From Neocallimastix lanati (nom. inval.) (Eukaryota; Neocallimastigomycota; Neocallimastigomycetes; Neocallimastigales; Neocallimastigaceae), in assembly GCA_016946835.1 (NCBI GenBank), contig JACVTC010000029.1:402501-466500 (forward strand): a stretch of DNA of 64,000 nucleotides. Direction: 5' to 3'. A program made the translations under genes and the position numbers. How positions within the stretch are numbered: position 1 is the stretch's first letter; every line of letters begins with the position of its first letter. The notes beneath the pieces were generated by a model, which saw only the letters and a list, made by a program, of their open reading frames with translations, did not search any database and had not been told where the DNA came from. This document shows positions 1 through 12,309 of this stretch, piece after piece.

Positions 1-1
1 C

Positions 2-1008
2 ATAAACTCATTGAGTAAAAATGATGAAATAAATAATAAAGCTAATGATAAAACAAATGATAAGACTATTGATAATAAAACTAATGATAAAACTAATAGT
101 AAAACTAATAGTAAAACAAATAGTAAAACAAATCATAAATATAATGATAGAACTAATCATAAAAATAATGGTAAAATTCATGGTAACAAAGAGAAAACAA
201 ATAAAATTCATATGAAAGTTAATAGTAATGAAATAGTTAACCCTCCTATTTCAACTATTTCAACGACAACTTTTTACAAAGATAATTATAATCGTAATAA
301 TAATAACTTCATTAATAATAATATGAATATGAATAATAATAACCTCAATAATAGTCTTATTAATAATAATAATAGTATTAATATTAATAATAATAATAAT
401 AGTAATAATAATATTAATATTAATAATTATAGTAATAATAATAATAATTTATCAAAAAATAATAATTCAAGTAATAAAGAAGTTAATAATAATTTCGCAA
501 GCGATCAAACCAACGCTGAATTTATAGAAAAAATGATTTTAGAACTTGATGAAACATTTAGAATTACTTCTTCTCCAAATCGAAAAAATAATATGACAAA
601 GTTTAATTATATAGAGAAGAATATCTTAGATATTGATAAAGTCTATAGAAGTGCTTCTCCTTCTCCTACAAGCAATAAAATTCAACAACCACAGCAAAAA
701 CAACAACAACAACAACAATTACAACTACAACATCAACAACATCAACAACTTCAGCAACATCAACAACTTCAACAACCACAACAATATCAACCACAACTAC
801 AACAACGACAACCACTACAACAACATCAGCAACTACGACAACATCAGCAATCACAACAATTTCAACAACAATTACAGCAACAACATCAACAACTACGACA
901 ACATCAACAACCACAACAACATCAACAACCACAACAATATCAACAACTACAACAACGTCAACAGCCACAACAATATCAACAACCACAACAATATCAACAA
1001 CAACAGCT

Positions 1009-1043
<35 letters not shown>

Positions 1044-1993
1044 TACAACAACGTCAACAACCGCAATATCAACAACTCCAACTACAACAACAACTACCAC
1101 AACAACAACTACAACAACTACCACAACAACAACTACAACAACTGCCACAACAACAACAATTACAACCACTACAACAACTGCCACAACAACAATTACAACA
1201 ACTACAACAACTACAACAATTGACAAAACAACAATTACAACAACTACAACAACTGCCACAACAACAGCAATTACGGCAACAATATCAACAACCAAAACAG
1301 TATCAACAACAACAACTACAACAACGACAACAACAACATCAACAACAGTTACCACTACAACAACTACCACAACAACAACTACCAAAACAACAACTTCAAC
1401 AGCATCAACAACTACCACAACAACATCAACAACAGCATCAACATCAGCAACAACTTCATCGTCATCATCATTCTCATCATCATTCTCGAATTAATCTTAA
1501 TACTAATGATATGAATTTGGCTAACAATAACGGGAATAATCGTTTTAAAAAGAGAGATGCATTACCTAAAGATTTTAATCCTTTCGATAAACGTCAACCT
1601 AATAGCCATGGCAATCATTTGAATTCAAAAAATAGTAATAATGTTCCATATCCAAATTATGTTATCATTGATAGAAACGAAAGTGCTAACAACAACAACA
1701 ATATCAGCATCAACAACAATAATAATAATAAAAGCAACAACATCAATATCAATATCAATAACAATAACAATATAAACTACAATAACAATATAAATTATAA
1801 TAACAATATAAACTATAATAACAATATAAACTACAATAATAATGTCAATATTAATAAGAAAAACAATAATAATAATTACAATAACAATTACAATAACAAC
1901 AATAATAATAATAGCAGTAAACACAATTATAGCAATATCAACAATAAAAACAATAATAACAATACCAATAACAATAACAGCAATATTAACAAT

Positions 1994-2042
<49 letters not shown>

Positions 2043-3280
2043 GAAATGGAGATAATACTAAGGCAAAAGCAAAGGTAAATGGTACTTCTGATGTCCATGA
2101 AAAGGACAAAAATAAAGAGAATTTTTCAAAAAATATTATAAACATTGATTTAACGGAAACGGAAAGAGGAAACGAAATCAATCAAAATGATATATCCTAC
2201 TTCATAGATGGTGAACCTCTAATTGTAATTGATGATGACGAGGTCTTCTATCGTTGGGAAATTATTAATTTGACAAAGGATAAGAATACAAATATCGATA
2301 GGAATAATAATGAAAATAAGGATAAAAATAAAGACAAGAATAAGGATACGAATAACAATAATAAGACTTTAAATCTGAATAATACAAATCATAATAATAA
2401 TATTAATAAGAATTTGAGTATAAATCAAAATGATAATATAAATAAGAATTTGAATATAAATGAAAATGATAATATAAATAAGAATTTGAATATAAATCAA
2501 AATGATAATATAAATAGGAATTTGAATATAAATCAAAATGATAATATAAATAAGAATTTGAATATAAATGAAAATGATAATATAAATAAGAATTTGAATA
2601 TAAATGGAAATGATAATATAAATAAGGATTTGAATATAAATGAAAATGATAATATAAATAAAAATTTGAATATAAATGAAAATGATAATATAAATAAAAA
2701 TTTGAATATAAATGAAAATGATAATATAAATAAGGATTTGAATATAAATGAAAATGATAATATAAATAAGAATTTGAATATAAATGAAAATGATAATATA
2801 TATGGAAATGTGAATAAAAATAATAATAATAATAATCAAAATCAAAATCAAAATCAAAATCAAAATCAAAATGAAAAAGAAAAAGAGAAAGAGAAAGAGA
2901 AAGAGAAAGAGAAAGAGAAAGAGAAAGAGAAAGAGAAAGAAACTGAGAAAAGCAACAAAAATAAAACTGATAAAAAGTTAAATGATTTAAATGATATAGA
3001 AAAATTGAAAAACATTGTAATGAATAACTTTTTAGTGAATGAAAAAATTCGACAACGGGAGAACCAATCGAATACGGAAGAAAAGGAAAAATCTGAGGAA
3101 ATGCTTGCCAATATAAAAAGAGAAAATCTTATAAATAATAGTATTAGAATTGAGAAATATTTAGATTATCTTCAAGAAAAATTCGCAAATACCGATTTTT
3201 CAAATGAAGATGTCTCAAGTGGAATCGACGAAGAATATAATACTTCTTCTTCTTTTGATAAGTATATAAAATCAGAATAA
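2..3280 (+). CDS. Asn/Gln-rich low-complexity protein, 5' end outside window
   Basis: The frame is open from the left edge (ATA AAC TCA TTG AGT) without an ATG before about position 212, so the true start lies upstream or inside the Asn/Lys-rich leader. About 1,090 codons are visible. In order they give: Asn/Thr/Lys-rich leader; a short ordered piece with a doubled motif of the form (F/Y)IEK-x-IL-x-x-D-x-x-(F/Y)R-x-x-SP (about 525-665); a Gln tract mixed with Leu, Pro and His, ending in a His-rich patch (about 680-1490); Asn tracts; an acidic piece around 2130-2270; eleven 12-residue Asn-rich repeats; a Lys-Glu run; and a charged, probably coiled-coil C-terminus. Three short hydrophobic-acidic stretches (YVIIDRNE, IINIDLTETE, PLIVIDDDE) look like SUMO-interaction motifs. 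There is no catalytic domain and no signal peptide. The function is unknown; a disordered nuclear scaffold is only a guess. Confidence 0.75.
679..1470 (+). repeat. CAA-rich trinucleotide tract (poly-Gln)
   Basis: Nearly 800 bases of CAA/CAG with interspersed CTA, CCA, CAT and CGA encode a Gln-dominated segment. Two other frames on the plus strand and one on the minus strand also lack stops over this stretch, purely because of the repeat. Confidence 0.9.
2395..2810 (+). repeat. 36-bp in-frame tandem repeat, 11 copies plus a degenerate one
   Basis: The unit encodes a 12-residue motif close to N-I-N-K-N-L-N-I-N-E-N-D. The Gln/Glu/Gly position and the Lys-Asn/Lys-Asp pair vary between units. It is followed directly by Asn-Gln repeats and then a (GAGAAA)n Lys-Glu run at about 2870-2940. 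Confidence 0.9.
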
Positions 3281-3935
3281 TTTAACAAGAAAATCATTTA
3301 AGAAAAAAAGAAAAAAAAAAAAAAAATTGAAAAATTGAATTTGAGAAATTGAAATAAAATGAATACTATTAATAATAATTAATTAATTATGAATAATAAA
3401 TAATGTATAATAAACAATAATTAATAATAATTAATATTATTAATAATTAATAATGATTTTATAATCAAAATAGTACATATAATGATAAAAATAATGAATT
3501 AGATGATATAATTTATATATATATATATTAATTGTTATACTTTTAAAGTGATATCTAATTCCTTTTATTATTATTATTATTGTTGATGTTGTTGTTATTA
3601 TTGTTATTATTCATTAATTCATTCATTCATTCATTCCTTATATTATTCTTTTTATTATTATTATTATTTTATTTATTTATTCATTTATTTAAAAAATATA
3701 AAAAATAAAAAAAAAATATTTAATAAATTATACATATAGCATAAATAGAAATAGTAGAAAAATAGAAATAGAATAAAAAAAAATAATAATAAAAAATAAA
3801 AGTAAATTAAAATATTATATTTATATAGCATTTTATTCGATATATCTATAAAAATAATAATTAATAAAATATATAAATAATATATTAATTAAAATATCAA
3901 TCAAGATTAGCTTTTATTATATAATTAATAATTCA

Positions 3936-3968
<33 letters not shown>

Positions 3969-4247
3969 TTTTATTTTTTATAATTTTAATTTATAATTAA
4001 TTTAATAGAATTTAAATTTAATAATAATAAAAAAAAAAAAAAAAAGTGTTAAAATTTTTCAATTTTAATATTTTAATTATTATTTATTTTTAATAATCTT
4101 CAAATACTTTTCAAAAAAAAAAAAAAAAAAAAATTTTTTTTTTTATTCCATTCTTATTGTTGTAATACTATTAAAATTTTTTCAAATAGCTTGATTATTA
4201 TTCGAATTTTTTTTTTTTTTTTTTTTTAATTCATTCTCTTAATTGTT

Positions 4248-4296
<49 letters not shown>

Positions 4297-4332
4297 CAAT
4301 CTTCTATCCTCAATGAATTTTTTTTATTTTTT

Positions 4333-4364
<32 letters not shown>

Positions 4365-4586
4365 CAATCTTCTATCCTCTATGAACTTTTTTTTTTTTTT
4401 TTTTTTATACAGAAATTATATCTTAAGGCTAATAATACAGTAAGACAGGCTAAGCAGGGCCAAAATGAAGGAGAAAGACCATAATCTCTTTCAGATGGGA
4501 ATGGGACATTTCGCCAAAATTTTTTGAAAGTATGTGGAATATTAAAAAAATGTTACATTTCGCCAAATTGAAAACTACTAAATGTA

Positions 4587-4617
<31 letters not shown>

Positions 4618-4672
4618 AATTAATAAATTAAAATAATATTAAAATAATGTTGATTATTAAGTAACTATTATG

Positions 4673-4715
<43 letters not shown>

Positions 4716-5264
4716 TTAAAAAGCATATTTTTGATTTTTTATTTAATAATTCATTCATTCATTTATATCAACATGGCACATGGCGAAATGAAACTCTCCC
4801 CTCTCAGATAGTCAATTCAAACCTTAAATCTGGTATAAGAATTTTCCCTTTTTAAAACATGAATATCTTATATTCTGGAGATGAGATTTGTTGCCAAATA
4901 AACTTTTTTTCTTCTCTGAATTTATTTTATACACTTTTTTTTTTTTTTTTTTTTTTTGAATATTACTTTTTATAACACATTTAACTATTTTTAAATATTA
5001 TTAGGTTCTAATTGGACAAATAATATTTATTTTTCTTTTATTAATTGAGTGTTTTATATATATCTATATATCTATATATGTAATTAATAATTGAATAAAT
5101 AAATAGAGTATAAAGTTCGCAATAATTGCGGTTGTATAAAAAAAAAAAAAAAAAATAAGAAAATAATTAATTTTTAAATTCTTTCTTTCTTCTTTCTTAT
5201 TTCTTCTTTTATTTTCTTGGTTTAATTTTTCAATTTTCTTGTTTTAATAGTTTGTTTATAGATA
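3281..5264. other. Gene-free A/T spacer with homopolymers
   Basis: No credible coding frame. It holds long T runs (3937-3966, 4250-4296, 4338-4364), A runs (4669-4711), (ATAA)n at about 4585-4620, and tetranucleotide ATTC repeats near 3610. A more mixed stretch at 4430-4560 and 4770-4890 carries two forward copies and one inverted copy of CATTTCGCCA. No function is assigned. Confidence 0.6.
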
Positions 5265-6600
5265 TAATGACAATCACATTGATAACACTAAATTCAACTT
5301 TATGTTATGAAGATAATGCTTTATTTGAATCAAAATAATGATAATGACGGTACCAATAACTCCAACATGGAAGACAATATATCCATCGACGAAACCAAAC
5401 ATTAACAATGAAACTCAGGACTTCGAAATAATTTCAAATCATTCCACAGAAAACATAATTGATAAAGTCAATACTAACGATCAAACAAAAAATACAAACG
5501 ACGAATTTAGAGACAATATTAATGAATCTTACTACCCAACTCCGAATTCCGAACTATTAATGATGATAATATAGAAACATCCAGCAGTGATCTCAACCTA
5601 AACACTGACATCAATTATGACAATACATCCGACAACACCATATGCAATTTAGCTTCAAACTTTGAAGCAGTTACAATGTTCACTGATAATGAATCAATAT
5701 CATGGCGTAACAACAAAATAACAAATGAAATACCTACTCAATTAAACTTGCTATCGATATCAAATAATCATATCAATAAAAGAAATATTCAAGGCTCGGA
5801 TTTAATAAATTTAATAATTAAAAAACCTAGAGTTCAGTATAATGGAATATTTTCACTACTAAAAAGATCAGGAAATCTTTTACTAAACGAAAGACTATAA
5901 AAGATTCAACTCAAACATAAATAATATAGAAAATTGATAATAAAATAATTACTAATGTTCCATTAAATTATAAGCAAGCAATTTCATGTAAGGATAAGAA
6001 TCATTGGATGGAAGCCATGAATGTTGAACTACAAAATTTATACAAGAATAAAATAATAGTTTTCTGAAAGAAAACCTCAAAAGGAATACATCTAACTGCA
6101 ACAAAGTGGGTTTACGTTTTAAAGGAAATGGCAACAGAAATATAATCAAATATAAAGGAAGAATTGTTGCCAGAGGTTTCGATCAAACTTAAATGCAATG
6201 AATACGACTTGACTTATTCACCAACTCTTAAGTATTGATAACCTAAAATTACTACTGTGGACTGCATCTAAATTTAATTTGACTGTTATGCAACTCGATA
6301 TTAAAGCTGCTTATCTTAACGCTCCACTCGTTAAGCAACTATATGTTACTATTCCTCCCGGTGGTAAAAATATTTTTGGACAAGGATATTGGTTACTTAA
6401 AAAAGATTTCGTATGGTCTTAACCAGTCAGGCCATCAATGATATACAAAATTTTTATAATTTACTTAAAAACAATTGTTTTAATCAACTTTCTTCTAAGC
6501 CATGTATTATTAAGTAAATGGGCGGAGACTTGGTGTCATGTATAATAGGAGTATATGTGGACGACTTGCTAACCAACAGGTATTAAATCAGAAATAAATA
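5265..6600 (+). mobile_element. Decayed Ty1/copia polyprotein fragment
   Basis: Broken frames encode a copia reverse transcriptase with its upstream linker. Recognisable pieces include NYKQAI...HWMEAMNVELQNLY, YKGRIVARGF, LTYSPTLK, QLDIKAAYLNAPL, YVTIPPGGKN, and a YGLNQSGHQW piece. Each matches the same region of the intact element at 54-59 kb (NYEEAM..KWKDAINKELQNLY, YKARLVVKGF, DIKAAYLNAKL, ALYGLKQAGRQW). At least four stops or frameshifts interrupt it. The gag, protease, integrase and RNase H parts are missing. The Asn-rich text at 5338-5900 corresponds to the integrase-RT linker. Confidence 0.85.
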
Positions 6601-6843
6601 AAATTAAATAAAAAATAAAAAAAAAAAAAAAAAAATTTTAAAATATTAAAATGTACATAACATTATGTATATAATGTTATATACATTATAAGCAAGTCAC
6701 TAATTTATTACATATTCTGAGACATCAACTAAATAATAATATAATCATTAAAATATTAAATTTTAATATAATAAACTTTATTCATAACATATATTAAATA
6801 TTTATAATAATAATAATAATAATAACAATAATAATAATAATAA

Positions 6844-7025
6844 TGTTAAAATATGTGAATATTCATTGTATACATTATTTAGATACATTATACTACATCA
6901 TTATAATTGTATACACGTATATAACTACATGTAAACTAAATTATTGAACAATCGTAACTCTTTGTAACTCATAAATATTTAATATTCATTTAATAAAGTT
7001 TACATATAAAATCCAATTCTTAACA
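6844..7025 (+). mobile_element. Probable solo copia LTR
   Basis: 182 bp beginning TGTTAAAATATGTG and ending TTCTTAACA, so the termini are inverted repeats TGTTAA/TTAACA. It is bounded on both sides by AATAA, a possible 5-bp target duplication. Inside it, ACATTATACTACAT is shared with the LTRs of the intact element at 53.9 and 59.4 kb. It could instead be the 3' LTR of the decayed element just upstream; the flanking duplication favours a solo LTR, but in such A/T-rich DNA a 5-bp match is weak evidence. Confidence 0.5.
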
Positions 7026-7233
7026 AATAATATAATAATAGTATTAATAATATAATTTGAAATAATAATAATAACCCCTAATTATTTTTATAATTTTTAT
7101 AACATTTTTGGTGTTATAGCTGTTAATTCCTTAAGATTCCCTTAGTTTCTGTAGTTTATTTTATAGTCATGTCTTCTTTAATACATCATTTTGGTGTTTA
7201 ATATATTATATATTTATGTAGTTTTATACATTC

Positions 7234-7267
<34 letters not shown>

Positions 7268-7838
7268 TAAAAACTTTTAAATTTTTTAATCACTTATTTC
7301 CAATATTGATCAATAATTAAATCAGTTTCCCTTAAACTGATGTAGTGATAACATATATCATAATATATATTTCAATTTATTTTCTTTTATGTAATATTAT
7401 TATTCGATAAATTGATTCATTTTTAAGAAATTACTTCCAATAGTAAGATGAGAATTTTAATCTATTAAAAATCAGTAATATAGATATTATCATTACATCT
7501 TTTTTTCTTTTTTGCTTTTTTTTTAAAAAATATATATATATGATGATATTATTTGTATAAATTACATGACTTTACTATGTGACTTATATATATAATATAT
7601 TCCAATACATTTATTTTATATATTATCAAAAAAAATATATATATTAATATATAGACATATATATTTTTCCGAAAATTAAAATAATTATTTTTACGTTGTT
7701 TAGGTCCTTTTTTTTTTTTTTTTTTTATTTTTTTTTGTTATATATATTATCAAAAAAAAAAAAAAAAAAACGAAGACATAATTATTAATTAAATCTATTA
7801 TCTAATTTAAACTAAATTTTTTTTTTTGTTCCATTCTT

Positions 7839-7848
7839 TATATAAATA
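7839..7848 (+). promoter_or_regulatory. Candidate TATA box, GTPase copy 1
   Basis: TATATAAATA about 310 bp upstream of the ancestral start position. The same box recurs at 12035-12044 and 16079-16088, each roughly 270 bp before the ATG of copies 2 and 3. Conservation may simply reflect recent duplication. Confidence 0.3.
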
Positions 7849-8362
7849 AATAATCAAAAACTGAATTAAATATATTTTTATTATATTATAAAGATTATAT
7901 CCAATTAAAATATTTATTTTTTATTTTTTTATTTCCATTTTTTATATTTAATTTTACTTCCATTTTTAATTTATATTTATTTAAAAAAATTTTATATATT
8001 ATAGAAAATGGAACTAATATTATTGTTGGTGTGATTATAATTAATTTAAAATTTTTTAGATTATTTATAGGAAAATTTTTATTTTTAATATAAAAGAAAG
8101 AAAAAATATTTTTTTTTTTTTTAATAATTTTTATTTTTGATTTACAGAAAAAAAAAAGTCAAATAATAATGAATATTTATATTCTCAAATTGAGAAGTGT
8201 AGTCAAACTACTACAACAAACTTATTAGAAGACAATATAAGAAATAAAGATATTGAGAACATAGGGTCAAATATTTCATCTAAAATTAAAGATTGTATTG
8301 AAAATGCCACAAAAATTTTAGATGATAAAAATAAGGATATAAAAGCTATAAAGTCAAAGTTA

Positions 8363-10315
8363 ATGAAATTAAATGATAAATTAAATGATAAATCACCTAA
8401 TATTAATATATATATTATTGGAAATACCAATAATGGGAAAAGTAGTTTTATTAATTCTCTTTTAAATCAAAATATAGTCCCAGAAGAGGAAAATAGTTCT
8501 AAAGTTGGTTTTTGTGAAATTATTAATTCTAATGAAGAAGAAATTCATATTACTGATAATAATGATGAAACGATCATTTTAAAGAAAGGTAAAAATAAAA
8601 GTCAGTGTGATCAAATATTGGATTATATGAGTGATAATAATGATATTAAATTTAAAGATGTAAAAATTTATTGTAAATTTGCTCTTTTTGGAAAGTATGA
8701 CAATAATGTTAAAATTATTGATTCTCCAGGTTTTGATATTATCGAGGCCCAAAATGTAATTAACAATAAAATTAATAATAAAAAAGATGATATTGATATA
8801 GTTATTGCTGTCATAAAGTGTCAGGATAAAATTACTGATCCTATGCGTAAATATTTAAAGAAATTATATAACGAGAAAAAAACTAAACATATATTTTTTG
8901 TTATAAATCATTTCCATTCATATTCAAGATCTAAACGAAATGGAAAAGAAAACCGAATGGAAGATGAACAGAGAAGAATTGAAGAAATTGAAGAATCAAT
9001 CAAAGATATTTCAAAAGAATCTTATGCTAACAAAGAATTTTTTATTCATCATGTATGTTTATATTGTACTACTACTCGTGAAGTTATATGTTCTCTTGAA
9101 AATCCTGTAGATAAATTCAATAAATTCAAATCTTGTTTAGAAAAATATGTCGGACTTTTTAATATATATTTTAAGTTTGAATCACAAGTATCATTTTTTG
9201 AAGATTATATTAAAAAGGGTGAAGAAATATTGAGAGATATTATTAATTTGCATGAAAAAGAGAAAACAGAATTAAAAAATAAAAAGAAAGAAAATGAAGA
9301 ACAAATTTATTTATTAAATAAATTTATAAAAAAAGTTTCAGAAGACATTAATACTTATATAAATGAAAATGAACAACAAGTAAAAGTAGATATAAAGGAA
9401 AAAATTGAAACTATTTTTCAAGTATTTGATGAAAAATCTCAAAATTCAAACAATCAAGAAATGATGGGCATATTCAAAGATATATTAAAAGGTTATATTG
9501 AAAGCAACATAAAGGATATTAAAGAAATTTTTTCTAAAAGTATTTCAAGTTTTAAACGTGAAAATAAAGTTATGGAAGAAAAAATTAAAAATAAATTAAA
9601 TAATTTTTATACTGAAAATGATAATAATAAGAATTATTCATTATTACTTGATGAAATATTAAATCTTCAATTAGGATGTTTATTTAAAGATAACAAATTA
9701 AATTCTTTATTAAATCTGGAGAAGATGAACTCGATATCAGAAAGTCTTTTTATATTAGCTGTAACCAAAAATGTTAAAAATGGTATTAAATTCAAAGATT
9801 TTGCTGTAACCAACAATGTTAAAAATGGTTTTAAATTCAAAGATTTTTTTGTAACCAACGAAGTTAAAAATGGTTTTAAATTCAAAGATTTTTTTGTAAC
9901 CAACAAAGTTAAAAATAATATTAAATCCATAGATTTTCTTAATGAATTACTTGAAAAGAATACTTATTTATTGTATGGTGGTGCTATTATTGGTTGTCTA
10001 CTTTCTTATTATATATATAGAAAAAGAGAAGAAAAAAAAGCAAAAGATAAAATAGAAAAACAAATTGCAATTAAAAATTTTATCAATGATATTTACGGAT
10101 ATAGAAAATTATTATTGGAAAATTTTGAAATAAATAATAATAATACATTAGATAGTGAAATTATAGAACTTAAGGATTCCAATAAAAGCATTGATCTTAA
10201 AATAAACGAAGAAAATGGCATTATTACAAATATAAAAAAAAATATTAGTGATTTAGATCATGAAATTGAGGAATTAAGAAAATATTTTAATAATGTAGTA
10301 ATTTTAGTAAAATAA
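8363..10315 (+). CDS. Dynamin/mitofusin-like GTPase, copy 1, ancestral start lost
   Basis: Same family as the genes at 12310 and 16350. Homology begins in frame at 8156, but the ATG of the other copies is AAG here. A TGA lies just upstream at 8138, so the first in-frame ATG is 8363. That trims 69 residues and leaves about a dozen before the P-loop (GNTNNGKSS). G3 is DSPG. A Cys/His-containing stretch (HHVCLYC) follows the G domain, then long charged coiled coils, one membrane segment near the C-terminus (YLLYGGAIIGCLLSYYIY) and a final coiled coil. Just before the membrane segment a 15-residue repeat is expanded to four copies. The mutated start is preceded by TTTACAG, a possible new splice acceptor. 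It is either a shortened gene, rescued by splicing, or dying. GTP hydrolysis and membrane remodelling are inferred from the family. Confidence 0.75.
   Translation: MKLNDKLNDKSPNINIYIIGNTNNGKSSFINSLLNQNIVPEEENSSKVGFCEIINSNEEEIHITDNNDETIILKKGKNKSQCDQILDYMSDNNDIKFKDVKIYCKFALFGKYDNNVKIIDSPGFDIIEAQNVINNKINNKKDDIDIVIAVIKCQDKITDPMRKYLKKLYNEKKTKHIFFVINHFHSYSRSKRNGKENRMEDEQRRIEEIEESIKDISKESYANKEFFIHHVCLYCTTTREVICSLENPVDKFNKFKSCLEKYVGLFNIYFKFESQVSFFEDYIKKGEEILRDIINLHEKEKTELKNKKKENEEQIYLLNKFIKKVSEDINTYINENEQQVKVDIKEKIETIFQVFDEKSQNSNNQEMMGIFKDILKGYIESNIKDIKEIFSKSISSFKRENKVMEEKIKNKLNNFYTENDNNKNYSLLLDEILNLQLGCLFKDNKLNSLLNLEKMNSISESLFILAVTKNVKNGIKFKDFAVTNNVKNGFKFKDFFVTNEVKNGFKFKDFFVTNKVKNNIKSIDFLNELLEKNTYLLYGGAIIGCLLSYYIYRKREEKKAKDKIEKQIAIKNFINDIYGYRKLLLENFEINNNNTLDSEIIELKDSNKSIDLKINEENGIITNIKKNISDLDHEIEELRKYFNNVVILVK
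9758..9937 (+). repeat. 45-bp in-frame tandem repeat, 4 copies
   Basis: Units of 15 codons with consensus (A/F)VTN-x-VKNG(F/I)KFKDF at 9758, 9803, 9848 and 9893. Copies 2 and 3 of the gene have a single degenerate unit here, so the expansion is specific to copy 1. Confidence 0.9.
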
Positions 10316-10412
10316 ATAATATTCATAAAGAAATTGAAAGCTTTAATAGAGACATTTTGAATCTTATTAAAATCATTAAAATCACTAATAAATTAAAAAT
10401 TAAAATAATATA

Positions 10413-10446
<34 letters not shown>

Positions 10447-10476
10447 AAACAATAAAAAACTTTTTTTTTTTTTTTA

Positions 10477-10775
10477 AACAAAGTAATTAGTAATTAAATC
10501 AAATTATTTTCATTTTTTTATTTTTTATTTTTTAAAAATAAGTAATTAGTAATTAAATCAGATTGATTTAATTCTTTCATATTATTTTTTCAAACTAAGT
10601 AATTGGTAATCAGATTGTTTTCACTTTTTTTATTATTTTTTCATACTAAGTAATTAGTATTAAATCAAATTGTTTTTTTTTTTTTTATTTTTTCAAACTA
10701 AGTAATTAGCATTAAATCAAATTGTTTTCATTTCTTTTAAAAAAAAACTAAGTAATTAATAATTTAATTTTTTTT
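10477..10775 (+). repeat. Minisatellite downstream of GTPase copy 1
   Basis: About six degenerate units of 50-65 bp around ACTAAGTAATTAGTATTAAA, each followed by TCAAATTGTTTTCATT and a T-rich spacer. Confidence 0.8.
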
Positions 10776-11086
10776 TTTTTTCCTTCATCACCAATTTTTT
10801 AACATTTTTTAAAATAATTTCCTCTTTTTGTTTTTTATTCTTTTTTTTTTTTTTTTTTTTTATTTTTTTTTAAAATAAAATAAAATAAAATATTAAAAGT
10901 ATATAATAAATAAAAAATAATTTCTAATAATATCCAAAAAGAATGATATTTTTTTTTATTTTTTTAAAAAAAATAATATAATAAAAATAAAAACAAATAT
11001 AATTAATTATTAATTATCATTATAAATTTTTTTATCTTCTCAATTAATTTTTTGTACTATTCTATTAAATTATCTATTATTTATGT

Positions 11087-11265
<179 letters not shown>

Positions 11266-11301
11266 TTATATTTTCTATATTTATATTTATATGAAAATAA
11301 A

Positions 11302-11336
<35 letters not shown>

Positions 11337-11429
11337 TCTTAGTTTCTTTAATTTATTTTATAGTCATGTCTTCTTTAATATATCATTTTGGTGTTTCTTA
11401 TATTATATATTTTTGTAGTTTTTATACAT

Positions 11430-11466
<37 letters not shown>

Positions 11467-12309
11467 TAAAAAATTTTAAATTTTTTTATCACATATTTCC
11501 ATTGTTGATCAATAATTAGATCAGTTTCTATTAAACTGATGTAATGATAACATATATCATAATATATATTTCAATTTATTTTCTTTTATGTAATATTATA
11601 ATTCGACAAATTGATTCATTTTTGAGGAATTACTTCCAATAGAAAGATGAGAATTTTAATCTATTAAAAATCAGTAATTTAGATATTATCATTACATCTT
11701 TTTTTCTTTTTTGTTTTTTTTAAAAAATATATATATATGATATTATTTGTATAAATTGCATTACTTTACTATGTGACTTATATATGTATTATATTCCAAT
11801 ACATTTATTTTATATATTATCAAAAAAATATATATATATTAATATATAGACATATATATTTTTCTGAAAATTAAAATAATTATTTTTACGTTGTTTAGGT
11901 CTTTTTTTTTTTTTTTATTTTTTTTGTTATATATATTATCAAAAAAAAAAAAAAAAAGACATAATTATTAATTAAATCTATTACCTAATTAAAACTAAAT
12001 TTTTTTTTTTTTTTTTTTTTTTTGTTCCATTCTTTATATAAATAAATAATCAAAAACTGAATTAAATATATTTTTATTATATAATAAAGATTATATCCAA
12101 TTAAAATATTTATTTTTTATCTCCATTTTTATATTTATTTTTACTTCCATTTTTAATTTATATTTATTTAAAAATATTTATATATAATAGAAAATGGAAC
12201 TAATTATTGTTGGTGAGATTATAAATAATTTAAAATTTTTAAATTATTTTATAGGAAAATTTTTATTTTTAGTGTAAAATTTTTTTTTTTTTGATTTAAA
12301 GAAAAAAAA

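Noticed and set aside
633-1418. Long open frames overlapping the Gln tract, including a 250-codon antisense poly-Val frame
   Set aside because: Any frame of a CAA repeat is stop-free; the frame with ordered sequence on both sides is the 2-3280 one.
12194-12277. A 27-codon upstream ORF before GTPase copy 2, repeated at 16234 before copy 3
   Set aside because: Conservation only reflects recent duplication; in copy 1 the equivalent is broken after eight codons.
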